Shown: positions 49,246 to 60,024, counted from the first letter of the stretch. The stretch is 64,000 bases of DNA from Citrus sinensis (GCF_022201045.2 NC_068557.1:5952001-6016000); one strand, 5' to 3'. Made by a program: numbers and translations. Notes: a model not told the origin generated them from the sequence alone.

Positions 49246-49560
49246 TTTTTTTTTTTTTGGGTGAACCCAGTGAAACCTAATTCGGAGGGCATTATGTGCA
49301 TTGTCCCTTATTAAAATAAATACAAAACTGAAACAGTAAAGAAAAATACGAGCAAGAGAGGAATCAAAAAATATGTGGCGAGGGAATCCATTAGCTTCTT
49401 TAGATAAAATGCTTTAGAATTCAAAAGTCGCAGACTGCCACCAAAAGATAGGAGAACAATCGAGACCAAGGTTAGCCAGTCTATTAGCAACACCATTTTA
49501 TTCCCTAACAGTATGTGAAATCTCAGATTAATTAATTGCCGTATTGCTTTCCAGATTCTA
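49246..49560 (-). mobile_element. 3' end of a LINE retrotransposon
   Basis: On the minus strand, a broken frame reads HTVRE then NGVANRLANLGLDCSPIFWW, matching the RNase-H-like C-terminus found in plant L1-type LINE proteins. It is followed by a short untranslated region and a poly(A) run (the T run at 49246-49258 on the plus strand). Only the 3' end is present, as is usual for 5'-truncated LINE insertions. Confidence 0.65.
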
Positions 49561-49731
49561 TACATTCCACAAATTGTTCATCGTTTCACGATTATGCATG
49601 CATAAAAATATATGTACTTGCTGGATTGTCTGAGCTTTCTCAGGATCACACGCAGCGGTGCATAAATCAAACAATCGAGCTGTTTGATCGAGGAGAGGAA
49701 GAGAAGGTTTTGCATGAAAGAGAAGAGGCTG

Positions 49732-49834
49732 TCAGAGTAGCCAAGGAGACTCCCTGGCGACCAAACAAAAGGCTTCATGCTTGAAACCTAATGATATTGA
49801 CAGCCGCAGGCAAGTCATCCTTGGCTAACAAACG
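49732..49834 (-). ncRNA. MIR169: MIR169 precursor 1
   Basis: On the minus strand the 5' arm (49807-49827) reads the miR169h-type 21-mer beginning TAGCCAAGGATGACTTG. The 3' arm (49738-49757) holds the complementary star region CCAGGGAGTCTCCTTGGCTA. The two arms pair over about 25 bases with a few bulges, separated by a loop of about 50 bases. miR169 targets NF-YA (HAP2) transcription factor mRNAs in drought, nutrient and development responses. Minus is preferred because it gives the canonical mature sequence on the 5' arm and a typical star. It is the downstream member of a tandem pair. Confidence 0.88.
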
Positions 49835-49980
49835 TTACTCTTATCTTCATGTAAGAACCCTCTTCCTTAGATATTTATTTATGCTTCAATTAGCCAGCGC
49901 AATGCAATTGCTTATATCTAGTTTTTGAGAGATCTTGGTTGGTGAAAAATAGAAGGCCTGGCATGAGAGATAAGGGACTG

Positions 49981-50110
49981 TCAAGTTAGCCGAGGAGACT
50001 GCCTGGTATCCAACAATCAAAGGGTTTCTTTTAGAAAAATTATATCATCAACATGATTTTGAAACCACTTAATTGGAAAGTTCAGGCAAGTCATCCTTGG
50101 CTACCAAACT
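49981..50110 (-). ncRNA. MIR169: MIR169 precursor 2
   Basis: On the minus strand the 5' arm (50083-50103) has the same 21-mer as precursor 1. The 3' arm (49987-50006) reads CCAGGCAGTCTCCTCGGCTA, a typical miR169 star. The loop is about 75 bases. It lies about 255 bp from precursor 1 in the same orientation, so both may come from one primary transcript with its promoter to the right of 50110. Tandem miR169 pairs are known in other plants. Confidence 0.88.
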
Positions 50111-51330
50111 AGACTCTCATTTTCATGGCAGGCCTCTCTTTATGTCGATCTATAGTATGCCGTAGTTATGTTTACAAGTTTCTATTTATAGCCAACGAAA
50201 GGCTTGTTAGATTCGGTCCATTGGTACATAATACCATCTTATCAATTGGCCACATCAACAAAGTCCACTAACAAGCAGTACCCGGGCCCAATTGCCGGAT
50301 CACCTTTATATGTTGACAAGTTCCGGTCATAATTGACGAGCTATCTCATAAAAAGAAATTTTATAATACATCTAGTATATTACATAATATGTACAATTAA
50401 ATTTAATATAGTCATCACTTTGTGATAGTTTTTCAAAATAAATACACGGGTATCATAACATTATTTACTTGTTGTATTGTTAACACAGTACTTCTGATGT
50501 ATTCTAAAAAATTTCTTCATAGCATAGCATCAATTGTTATATGGGTAACATGGTATCACTAATATATTTTAAAATTTCTCCACACATAGAAGCCAACTAA
50601 TAAAATAAAACAAGCAGCAAATTGTTAATGTCTTGATATTTATCTTTGACCTGTCTTTTGTGTATACTAGCCAATTGGGTTGGTAAAATTTTTTGAGTTA
50701 ATATGATAGGTCCGAGGTTGGGCTCACATGAGTGTGGAAGAATTAATTCCATTACCAAAAATGCTATTCACTTAGAGGGGAAAAAATATTCTATGTATTT
50801 TCACTACTTTTGGTCCATGCATGCATGGAATGAGCCGAAACCTTCAAAATCCTTTTGCCGTGAGATGACTTCGATGTCACCAGAAAAGAAAGAACAAAAT
50901 AAAGAAAAGATGATTTTTTTTCATCAAAAGGATAATCCAAACGAATATTTTACATATGATGTCAAGGGTTTGATCACAGAATTTACGTACAGAGCCATTG
51001 ACCAAGTTCTTTTCACCGACAGAGGGCATATATAATGTACACGATTCCAAATTCCAAAAGCAACATCCATCCATTTAAGATGCCCTATCTGTTGAACAAA
51101 TAAAGTCAGCGCCAGCGGCCCAGCGCCACTAAACAAGGTATTTGCAGATTTTATTCTAATGAAGAACCCAATCCCTCTGTAACCCGATGATCGCCCCATT
51201 GTATCCTTTGGGGTTTCGGATAAGCCATAGCCCACAAGGGTCGTTTTATTGGTAATACCATAATAAGTGGCTGAGTGGAATTATTAGCGCCCCCTCTAAC
51301 AAAAAGCTCTTAAAATCATTTTTCTCAATT
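50111..51330. other. Probable MIR169 promoter side and intergenic DNA
   Basis: For the minus-strand miR169 pair the promoter should lie here. No firm TATA box is assigned. A 110-codon plus-strand frame at 50703 resembles no known protein and is not called. The stretch 51080-51240 is more GC-rich but unidentified. Confidence 0.4.
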
Positions 51331-51610
51331 AAGGTGTCGTATGGAATTGAAATGTTAGTAATTTTTAAACTATGATTATTGTATAGAAAAAGTTACAACT
51401 ATAAAATAAAAGTCAATAATATATAGTAAGTATGAATTTTAAATAATAATTTTGATAAAATTATTAAAAATATAATAAATTTTATATTATACAAGTGAAA
51501 AATTATATTAACATAACTTTTAAGTTACAATAATTAGTGTTTACTAAATATTTTATTACTGTAACTTTTAAGTTATATATGTTCAACTTTAATTTCAAAC
51601 GCACCTTAAG
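51331..51610. mobile_element. AT-rich MITE-like element
   Basis: TTAAGGTGTCGTATGGAATT at the left is imperfectly inverted at the right (reverse complement TTAAGGTGCGTTTGAAATT). The interior is AT-rich, with TTTTAAGTTACAATAATTAG and TGTTTACTAAATATTTTATTA. The latter closely resembles 26100-26160 and 36170-36220, so a single dispersed family is present. The TTAA at both ends may be the target, but this is uncertain. Confidence 0.5.
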
Positions 51611-53150
51611 TTCATTAAAATATTAAAAAAAGTTAAACAATTTTATTAGACCCCCGGTTATTCTCATAATAACCTTTAATAGTAATAAAACCCAGTAATG
51701 GTTGTGAAATTCTTATTGCAGGGATTGATTTTGCGCCGCAATTCTCTTCGTCCTTCTCTTCTTCATCAAAGTGCTCATGATTTGCCATAAATAATTTATT
51801 AAAAAAAGAAAACAACAACAGGCTGTTCTGAAGTGCGTGCACCACTACATTTAAAATGCCATTGAATAATCCTGGAAGCTTAAATTGCTTTCAATTCTCT
51901 TTATGCGCCGAAAAGGGCAGAAATTGTTCTTTAAAGACAATGCTTCTTTGGCACGATTGCTTCTTAACTTCATCACTTTTTGCAATTTGTGTTTGTTGTT
52001 TTTATTGTTCTGTAATTTCTGAATTTGCTTGGAATTGGTACCCGCCTAGTTACTGTTTAGCTGAAACTGGGGACGTCGCTGGCTTACTGGTTTATTTCGA
52101 TTGAAATTTTGAAGATATAAATGTGTCAAGGGTGTAAAGCGTTTTTACTTAAATCAATCATGAGCGAGTTTTATCAAATATTAATTCTTTTTAAGTAATT
52201 TCAGTTATGAGTAAAAATGTAAATATATATCAAGGGCTTTAATAGATTCTTAAGGAGGTGCCAATAGTTTCAACTTTAATAGGCTCGTCCATATGGATAT
52301 GAATTGGAATTTTTGCTTCTGATAGTTGAGGCGAAAATCTTGCATGGGACATGGGCCATTCAATAGACTTATCAAATACATTTATTCAATTTAAAATAAA
52401 TAAAGGGTGGAACTATTTCAACCCACTTATAAATTAATTATGATAGATGTTAGTCAAACTTAAATATTGTTGTTTAAGCTCTTAATTTCAATCTTATATT
52501 TTTTTAGTTGTGTGGTAAAATTAACTTTATTTAACTGATCACCTAAATTTGAATTTTAGGAGAGATATTAAAAAAACATATTTGACCTACAGTCTTAAAT
52601 ATATTCGAATCTTTGAAACACAAATTACATTCACAATGATACCATAAATTTTCGTCCATCCACACAATAAACTTATATTAGTCTTGCACACGGAAGATCT
52701 TAATCCTCTTCTAATCTATTTTTTCCTAATGTTTTCATTGTACAATTACATGTGGCAATTGTAAAATTTAATGAATCTGGATTCTAGGTTCGGTGTTCGT
52801 GAGCCTACGATGTTGAATTTGGAAGAGCCCACATTACCAACAGCAGAGAGTTGCTCGCTGATTTCACGAGCGGCGAGAAGTACAAGCAAGAGGTTTATGC
52901 GATTTCCTAATATCTAATATTTGAGAATTTTTGTCGTGATAAATATCTTTCAAATTAATTTCTTTGTTTATGAGATCGAGTCATTGATGAGGATATACAT
53001 AAAAATTAGATTTATTAAAAAAAAATTCTTAATACAAAATATTTGAATTGCTGTACACGGTCAGCTGAGTTTTGAATACTGCCTGATATAGTGATATTGA
53101 TAACTTTTGTGAAGCATGATCCCTATCCATGTCAGAATTTGATCTTTTAT
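51611..53150. other. Intergenic stretch, no gene recognised
   Basis: Mostly AT-rich. An 82-codon plus-strand frame at 51856 has a hydrophobic Cys-rich centre (LFAICVCCFYCSVIS) but no start context or relatives I recognise. I leave it uncalled. Confidence 0.4.
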
Positions 53151-53154
53151 AGTG

Positions 53155-53163
53155 TATATATAA
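53155..53163 (+). promoter_or_regulatory. TATA box of the small secreted-peptide gene
   Basis: TATATATAA lies 96 bp before the start codon at 53251, followed by TTCCACCAAGCC. This box and following block are shared with the relics at 22866 and 45009, which supports a conserved core promoter for the family. Confidence 0.6.
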
Positions 53164-53250
53164 TTCCACCAAGCCAATATTGCACAAAAGGTGTACAATA
53201 TCAAAATTGAAAAGTAGTGAAGCTCCGATTCTTCCATTTCATCAAACAAT

Positions 53251-53481
53251 ATGAAGGGATCATTATTTGCAATCTTGCTTCTTGTTCTTGCAATTTCTTT
53301 TACACAAGCTTCGGCCAGAGTTTTAGCTAAGCATGTTGAAGCTAATGGGGCAGCAGCAGCAGCGGCAAAACATAAATTCTTCGGATTATTTTGGCCTCGT
53401 TTTGGAGGACTGCCTCCACTACCATCTGCAGGCCTCCCCTTCCAGCTACGCATCAATGGCCATGTCCATTCCCCTGGATGA
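53251..53481 (+). CDS. Small secreted peptide, LPPLP-type, unknown family
   Basis: A 76-residue intact frame. Residues 1-22 form a classic signal peptide (MKGSLFAILLLVLAISFTQA, cleavage likely near ASA/RV). The mature part has an alanine run, then HKFFGLFWPRFGGLPPLPSA and a short tail ending HVHSPG. No cysteines are present in the mature part. I do not recognise a named family. Related broken copies occur at 22866 and 45009 with matching promoters. An overlapping 84-codon frame at 53333 is longer but lacks a signal peptide and is less likely. The sequence suggests an apoplastic peptide or peptide precursor; the role is unknown. Confidence 0.65.
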   Translation: MKGSLFAILLLVLAISFTQASARVLAKHVEANGAAAAAAKHKFFGLFWPRFGGLPPLPSAGLPFQLRINGHVHSPG

Positions 53482-53949
53482 TTCCCCATTGGCTACCTTC
53501 ACTCCCACCACTGCCTTCCCATCATTGAATTCAATTCACGAAGCTTGTAGCAGCAGCATCTTCTTTGGTCTTTTGTCTCTTAGATAATCAATGTCCAACT
53601 TCTTGTTGGTTAATTATTTATAGGTATTAGATGAATCTGAGTTGAACGAATCAATCTCTTTTGTTTGTCAAGTTTGATTCAATAATAAAATACTAGAATT
53701 CTGTTGACCTGTCTATGTGATTTTATGATCTTATACATATATCATGCATTCATCTTAACTATACATAACAATCACTACATTGATGAAAATGAAAAATAAC
53801 AGATAACAGATATCAATTAATAAGGAAAATATATTAATAACAAGAAGAAGAACATTTGTTACAAGAAACCAGCAGTTTCATTCAAGCACAGTAGTGCCTC
53901 TGATAATTTTTTACAACAATATACACATATATTACACGGATTCATAGTC

Positions 53950-54210
53950 TCAAAGATGCTCGAGGGCTTCGCTGGAAAAATCTCCAGACTGAGGAACTTC
54001 TTGATGAGGAAGCCTTTTTATTCCCTCGTCATCACCCTCTTTCATAACTAATTTATTCTCATTATTTATCCCTTTCAGAATTTCCCTTTTATCATCAGAT
54101 TCACTGAAACTACGTGGTGCCTCATCAACAACACCTTTGACCTCCTTCACTAATTTTTTCTTCACCGAGGGATTTGCTTCTTCTTCCTTGCTTCTCTTTA
54201 TCTCCTCCAT
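53950..54210 (-). CDS. Small charged hypothetical protein
   Basis: An 86-residue hydrophilic frame with no introns, rich in Lys and Glu (MEEIKRSKEEEANPSVKKKL, EGDDEGIKRLPHQEVPQSGD). There is no signal peptide, membrane segment or cysteine. The composition resembles a disordered stress-type protein, but no LEA or other motif is clear. The start ATG is followed by GAGGAG. An AT-rich TATATTATATG stretch lies about 45 bp upstream on the minus strand. It may be a real gene or the last exon of one; uncertain. Confidence 0.4.
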   Translation of the reverse strand: MEEIKRSKEEEANPSVKKKLVKEVKGVVDEAPRSFSESDDKREILKGINNENKLVMKEGDDEGIKRLPHQEVPQSGDFSSEALEHL

Positions 54211-54889
54211 GCCTTGCAGGCTTCAGCTGCTGTACCCTTTTGGAAATTACATATATTATATGTGACCTGTTACTGTTGGTGTGAGTATGTGTACGTTACA
54301 TTTAACGTAACGTAGCACTGTCCATATTATATATGTATGTATATACATCTGCTATAATTTACATGCATTGTCAGTAATGTTTTTGCGTGAAAGTGAGTGT
54401 CACGTCTGTGATTCAACACGTGTTGCTTCCAGAAATGGTGGTGCCACGCGCAAAGCTCATGCCCGTTTGTAGTCATGCCAAGTGTAATCTGTGAATATTC
54501 GGATAAATAATGTTCACGTAAAAAGAAAGAAGGCCCCCACATTAATTTAGTTGTCACTGGATCCTAATTTTTTTGTTTAACGAAAAATGGCAACAAGGTT
54601 CTCCCCACGAAGTGAACCACATGTAGTCCAGAACCGTGCAGCATGATAAAGTAAAATTGTAAAAAAAAATTAAACATTAAAAAGTTGGTCATTAACACCC
54701 CTTTGTCAGTCTTGGTGAATTATTTCCGTAAAAATAGTATCAAAATCAAGTTTTTTATTCAAAAATTTTGAAATATCATGGTATACCGACGGAAAATCGA
54801 TGACATATATTTTGATATTTAACCCAAATGAGAACTATATTAGTTTGCATTATTGGTATCACAAGTCATTTACTAGATAATTTCAAAAT
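54211..54889. other. Upstream region of the charged ORF
   Basis: AT-rich, with an ACACGTGTTG motif (ACGT core) near 54417-54426 and ACGTAACGTAACG-like repeats at 54293-54313. No gene is recognised. Confidence 0.4.
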
Positions 54890-56880
54890 ATAAAATAAAA
54901 ATAGATATAACTTTTTTTAATTTAATAATCGATGTAGGATATGATCTATTTTTAAATTATGATGCAATAGTGGATAATATAACTAAACATAGGCCATATT
55001 ATTCATTAGAATCACTTGATTTAGATATTAAAGAGTTAGTATAACTGTTTGCATCACATGTATATGATTTTAGAGTTGAAGAACTCATAATAATAAAAAG
55101 TAGAAATTTAAACATTGACTTTATTCTACAAAGTAGAATCAGAAGAGAAGTTTCCAAAAATAATTTTTCATGGAAACAATGGTCTATCAATTTTGCTGAT
55201 GAATGTATTGATGAATTATAATAGGTTATAGTAGATTTCTATCTATTAAACGGAGAGAGGAATACAATTAGAGTAACAAAAGGATTAGGAGTAAAAACTA
55301 TCCTTCTAATAATATGCTAATAGGATACAAAAGTTTAATCTTAAAGAAACTCTTGCTTCTACATAAAGGTTTAAAAGAAAAAATATTCGTAAGAACATTA
55401 GAGATATTATGCGTCATAAATATTTAATAGAATGCAATGGGATCCTATGTAGATGGTATAATGAATAAATTACTTAAGTCATTAGTAATTTCACGAAATA
55501 CAGAAACTAGTAGGTTTCCACCATCCAATTACAGATAGAGAGGATTTACATATGGAAAATTTCAACCTTTTGATTTAATTAATGATTCAGACATGTGAGG
55601 AGATAATCAATTAAATTGGATTTCACTATAACTGTTAAATAAATTAGGAAACTCTAATTTATCTATAATTTATATAGAAAGTGTGAATAAGATACTACAA
55701 TTAATAATTTTAATGAAAAAAATATAAAATAAATTAAAAAGTTAGGAGATCAAATGAGTAAAGAATTTGATTGAGTTAAATAGTTGATAAACGACTTCAA
55801 CATGCATATTAGAATGCATTAAAGCAAGAAATCATTAATATTATGAATAAAAACTCGTTAGATTTAAGACTAAACAATTTAGAGATGCAATTAAATAAAA
55901 TAAAAAAAAAACAATGAGCAAATCAATAATAAATTTGCCATAAATATAAATGGAAAATTTCAAGAAAATTGAAGTACAAAAGGTAAATATTAACATGGAA
56001 GAATTACTCATCGTAATTTAAGAACATAATAAAATCTTACAAGATATTATAATTTAAGAACATAATAAAATCTTACAAGATATTATAATTTACTCTAATG
56101 AAAAGAAAAATAATGAAATTCAATTGATATCAAGACAAATATTTGACAAAATAGATGGAAACAAAAAATTAATAAGTCTGGAATAAAGAGTGAAAACACA
56201 AACAATAGATTAAAAGAGCCATCTGATAGGAATGAAGAATCTGAAATAGACGAAGAAAATGATGATGTCTTCATTAACCTAGAAAATATCGAGAAAAGAT
56301 AGAATGTCTAAAGATGAATGAGGAAAAGTCAAGGTTTACGAACAGAGTGAATCTAACAATAGAGCTGCTTATGCTAAAGAAGAGATATCAACATATAAAA
56401 GACCACAAAATCAATATTTCAAGTCTGGCAAGCTTAAAAAAGAATATAAAACTCTAAGAGAATATAGTGAAAGATCAATTACCCATAATGGTGTATGGTT
56501 AGATATAGATTGCTTAAAAAATAGAGATAAAATAATAACCACTTGGGTAAAGTCTATGAATATTGCTCTCACATTTCATAATTTAGATAGATATAATAAT
56601 ATAGAGTTCCTTAAAACTTTGACTATAGTAATAGTACCATAATGGTATATGGGATTGAAGGAAATAAATAAAAAGAAAATATTATATGGAAATATCTTAA
56701 CAAAAATGAAACATAAGAACAAATCTTAAGCAGATTTGAAAATACAATAAGAAGAGAATTCTTAAGAGAAGATTAAGAAGTTGATTCTCAACAAGAATGG
56801 GAAAGAAAAAGAATGGAAAATATAATAAAACTAATTAGGCTTGAATATGTGGAGCGAATGAAAAAGTTTAAAAACTAAAA
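54890..56880 (+). pseudogene. Degraded endogenous pararetrovirus-like fragment 2
   Basis: Plus-strand frames full of stops and frameshifts carry stretches that resemble the movement-protein to coat-protein part of a caulimovirid polyprotein. Examples are DLFLNYDAIVDNIT near 54940 and, near the end, THNGVWLDIDCLKNRD at about 56490. The middle part is rich in Lys/Asn/Glu. A 36-bp-scale tandem duplication (TTTAAGAACATAATAAAATC...) lies at 56016-56095. No intact ORF above 100 codons remains, so this is a dead copy. The family assignment is by eye and needs a search. It may be the same virus lineage as 35272-36070. Confidence 0.5.
56016..56095. repeat. Short tandem duplication in the viral remnant
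   Basis: AATTTAAGAACATAATAAAA plus CTTACAAGATATTAT occurs twice head to tail. This is probably replication slippage after integration. Confidence 0.8.
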
Positions 56881-57088
56881 TCTATTTAATTAGAGCATCC
56901 GAATGAATATAGGAAACCCATTACAATTAGGTTTCCTGGTCTCGAAGTTCTTGATGGACTATGATTGAGAAAAAAAAAAAAAAAAAAAGAATCCTTATGA
57001 AATTGGGAATTAATAATATGGTCGAGAGTTATATATAGAGGTGGGATTCTTGTCTTCATCGGCATTATCATCAAAGCAGAAGCCGAGG

Positions 57089-58201
57089 ATGGCCTCAAGG
57101 AAGCAGAAGAAGCAGAGGAAGAGGGTAATCTCTTCTTTCCTGGAGATCACCAATGGCCAAACCGAAGAGACCGCCTTGAAAATCTTGAATGCCACTAATT
57201 GGAATCTTGACAAAGCTATTCTGCGGTTCAATAATAATAGCAACAATATAGATGAAGATGAATATGAAGTCGAAGTGGATATTGAAGATGAGGTTCGTCC
57301 TCCTCTGCCTGTTGTAAAGGACACTCTTTGTTATTATCCGCAGTACTACCAACAGAAAAATCCTGAGGTTTGGGAGTCGGAGGACAATTCTGAGGTTTGG
57401 GGGTCGGAGGAGCCCAGTGATAACAAAAATAATAACAATAATCTTGCTTCTTTATACCGTCCACCGGTCGATCTGATGTTTAATGGCTCTTTTGAAAAGG
57501 CAAAAGATGTTGCTTCTGATGAAAACAAATGGCTACTAGTGAACTTGCAGTCTCCGAAGGAGTTTACTTCTCATACGCTTAATAGGGATACATGGGCAGA
57601 TGAAGCTGTTTCTCAAACTATCAGGGCTAGTAATTTCATCTTCTGGCAGGTTTATGACGACGACGACGACGACGACGACGATAGTGAGTGCAGGAAAGTT
57701 TGCGGATATTATAAATTGGATTCTCTTCCTGTAGTGCTTGTAATTGACCCAATCACGGGCGAAAAGATGAGAAAATGGTGTGGAATGGTTGATCCTGTGA
57801 GTTTGCTTGAAGATCTATTATCATTCATGGAGAGTGGCCCCAGGGATCAACTTGAAAGAGCCACTAAGACGCAATTGCTTCCATATCCTCCGGTTCATGA
57901 ACAAATGACTGCATATCCGGCAGTTCCTGAAGAACCTTTGCAGGTTGCCAGGAATCTTGTTTGCAGGATTGGAGTTCGTCTCCCTGATGGTCGTATGATT
58001 AGGAGAAATTTCTTGCTAATGGATCCAGTGCAGCTGCTATGGTCTTTCTGCTTTTCTCAACTAGAGGAAGCCAATCAGACGAGGCAATTTCGCTTGACAC
58101 GGCCTGACCCAGGAGCTCCCAAGCCTCTTGATTATAATAGTAAGATGACCTTTCAAGAATCAGGGCTGAACAACTCTGTGATCTTAGTTACTTTGGAGTG
58201 A
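57089..58201 (+). CDS. PUX7: Plant UBX-domain protein, PUX7-like
   Basis: An intronless gene of 370 residues, predicted CDC48/p97 adaptor that links ubiquitinated clients to the AAA-ATPase. The N-terminal UBA-like domain (about 10-47) reads ISSFLEITNGQTEETALKIL, NATNWNLDKAILRF. A central UAS thioredoxin-like domain (about 120-262) includes SFEKAKDVASDENKWLLVNL and GYYKLDSLPVVLVIDPITGE. The C-terminal UBX domain (about 288-370) includes CRIGVRLPDGRMIRRNF and ends NNSVILVTLE. Asp tract of nine residues inside the UAS domain (57655-57681) is encoded by a GAC repeat. The start was placed at the ATG of MASRKQKKQRK because no ATG lies upstream in frame. Domain order and length fit the PUX7 class; PUX7 is inferred. 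Confidence 0.9.
   Translation: MASRKQKKQRKRVISSFLEITNGQTEETALKILNATNWNLDKAILRFNNNSNNIDEDEYEVEVDIEDEVRPPLPVVKDTLCYYPQYYQQKNPEVWESEDNSEVWGSEEPSDNKNNNNNLASLYRPPVDLMFNGSFEKAKDVASDENKWLLVNLQSPKEFTSHTLNRDTWADEAVSQTIRASNFIFWQVYDDDDDDDDDSECRKVCGYYKLDSLPVVLVIDPITGEKMRKWCGMVDPVSLLEDLLSFMESGPRDQLERATKTQLLPYPPVHEQMTAYPAVPEEPLQVARNLVCRIGVRLPDGRMIRRNFLLMDPVQLLWSFCFSQLEEANQTRQFRLTRPDPGAPKPLDYNSKMTFQESGLNNSVILVTLE
57655..57681 (+). repeat. GAC trinucleotide repeat encoding poly-Asp
   Basis: GACGAC... in the PUX7-like reading frame codes for nine consecutive Asp residues inside the UAS domain. The repeat is in frame, so length changes by whole units would not break the gene. Confidence 0.85.
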
Positions 58202-58868
58202 AAGATTGCTGTGTTGGGGCACTGGGTTACAGCCTTTTACTAACAGGTTTCTTCAATCTAGTTTGCAATTAGATTTTTTTTTTTTCTGTTTCCTGTGCTA
58301 ATTTTGATTATTTTGTTCCTTTAGAAAAGGAGAGGGAGAGATTGTAATTTGTCTCAGTGTAAATTCTAGTTTATTGGAAACTTAATTTTGAAAATCATGT
58401 AATTTATAATTAATTAATGAATCTATATAATGCATTCTATGATTCTATCATGGGTTAGCCAGAAATTTTATTTCACTGATGTAAGAAATGAAGCCTGAGG
58501 GGTTGAAACAAAGTGATCGAACGAAATAGTTGATAGACTATGGGGCATATTAATGCAAACTTAGTGGGTGGCTTTGCATTATAGATGCTGGCATATTAGT
58601 AAATGATCCCACAGCCTGAACTTGGAAGATCTTGATCCTTTTGAGTGACCTCCCATCCTCATCTTCCATGAGAAAGATCATGTATCTGTGGGGAACTAAT
58701 CAAGCTTTCGTCAGAATAGATTACAATGCAGTTGCATTTGCTCTGCTCGACACGAAGGCATAAACATTAAGATAAATCGTGATTCAAGAACAGTAAATTG
58801 GCAGAACAACAATTGTCTTTGATTAGATTATAAGAAAGATAATCTCGACAATTAACACTGGCCTAAAA
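58202..58868. other. 3' flank of the PUX7-like gene
   Basis: Likely untranslated region with T-rich stretches, then intergenic sequence. No gene is seen before the F-box relic. Confidence 0.45.
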
Positions 58869-60024
58869 CTATACAATCTCCTTTAGCAAATTATAATCTC
58901 CTGTCTCAAGCTTGTTTCCTCCTCCGACTGAAACTAGGCTGCTCGTGTAAATTACAGCATAAAAACATTTTCTTTTAAATTCCTGGTAGCTGAGATTGTA
59001 GCAGCACGATGCTCTATTCTCGTCTTCCATGATAAGCACATCATTTTTCCAAAATACTAATGGCCTCTGGATTCTTGAACTCAATTCAGAAGTGAATAGT
59101 TTTTTTCCAGGCTGCATCAATAACAAATTCGTCCATCACCCATATCTCAAAGGAATTACGAGTCTGGTACGCGTCATACAAATCAAAGGCAAGAGATTCA
59201 TTAAAAACTATAAGCTTCCGAGATTCTTCACGAGCCTTAAACGAACACTTTGGCACTGATATCTGTCCGAAGACCTCATCACTCATGTCAAATGAAAGGA
59301 TGAGAAACATTATTACCACGCAAATTGCCACGTGCCATCCAAAACTCAGAAGATGACGAATCCCAGCTTCAAAAGGGTCCATGAAGGACAATCCTCTCCA
59401 CGAATCTGTACTCAACGTGTACATTTCAACCTTGACAGAAGCAACCTCTTCAGGATCGGCTATAAATGTCAGGATTCGGACAACTTTGTCATCATTGGAT
59501 TTGGGATCATAACCAAAGCCAAAATCAAGTGGAAAGCTCTCTACTCCATCGGAACTTTGCAAAATATGGAAACAGGACAGGAAATTCCCTAAATTGCCTT
59601 ATAGCTGGGTTAGCTAAAATAATGTCACACTAATGCAATTAAAGCAAGACGTGTATCTAATAATCCCATGGCACTGAGCCAAGGAAAATCAATAATCCTC
59701 GCAACAACAGAAAAACGATCCTCACCAGGTACTTATGTTCCTGTTCTGTTGTCGTAGTTGAGGAAGAATAAGACATTTTCTTTACTCTGAGTATCAGTAT
59801 CAGTAACGAGCTTGCACTTGAGAAGAACGCAATTATTCTTATTACAAATCTAGTTGCGGAGTTGCTAAACAAATGAATTTGGGGCTAGCAATGAGAGAAT
59901 CCCATAATTTTTGTACACATTTGGATCGCATCTGTGAGGCGACAGGTAGCCATACAAGAATCTCTGCCACCAAATCTTCAGGTATATTGCTAAACCTCGC
60001 CGTTATCTTCAAACAGTTGTGCAT
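58869..60024 (-). pseudogene. Broken F-box (FBA-associated) gene
   Basis: Minus strand. An ATG at 60024 starts a frame with an F-box core, FSNIPEDLVAEILVWLPVAS and RSKCVQKLWDSLIASPKFI, that soon reaches a stop (59842). Further on, frames carry remnants of an F-box-associated domain: FPLDFGFGYDPKSNDDKVVR, VEMYTLSTDSWRGL, ILSFDMSDEVFGQISVPKC and FEIWVMDEFVID. These lie in different frames with stops between. Gene order and family motifs fit a CPR30-like F-box/FBA gene, a large and fast-evolving plant family, here inactivated by several frame breaks. Confidence 0.75.

Noticed and set aside
49732..50110. miR169 genes on the plus strand
   Set aside because: The plus strand can form the same hairpins, but its 5' arm reads like the known star strand. 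The minus strand gives the canonical mature sequence, so minus was preferred.
50703..51035. 110-codon plus-strand open frame right of the miR169 pair
   Set aside because: No recognisable family, and A-rich sequence gives the long Lys/Glu run. It more likely lies in the miRNA promoter region.
51080..51240. Possible organelle-derived insertion
   Set aside because: The stretch is more GC-rich than its surroundings, but no recognisable mitochondrial or plastid gene segment was found.
53333..53587. 84-codon frame overlapping the small secreted peptide
   Set aside because: It starts inside the peptide gene in another frame, lacks a signal peptide, and is less like a gene than the 76-residue frame with a clear leader.
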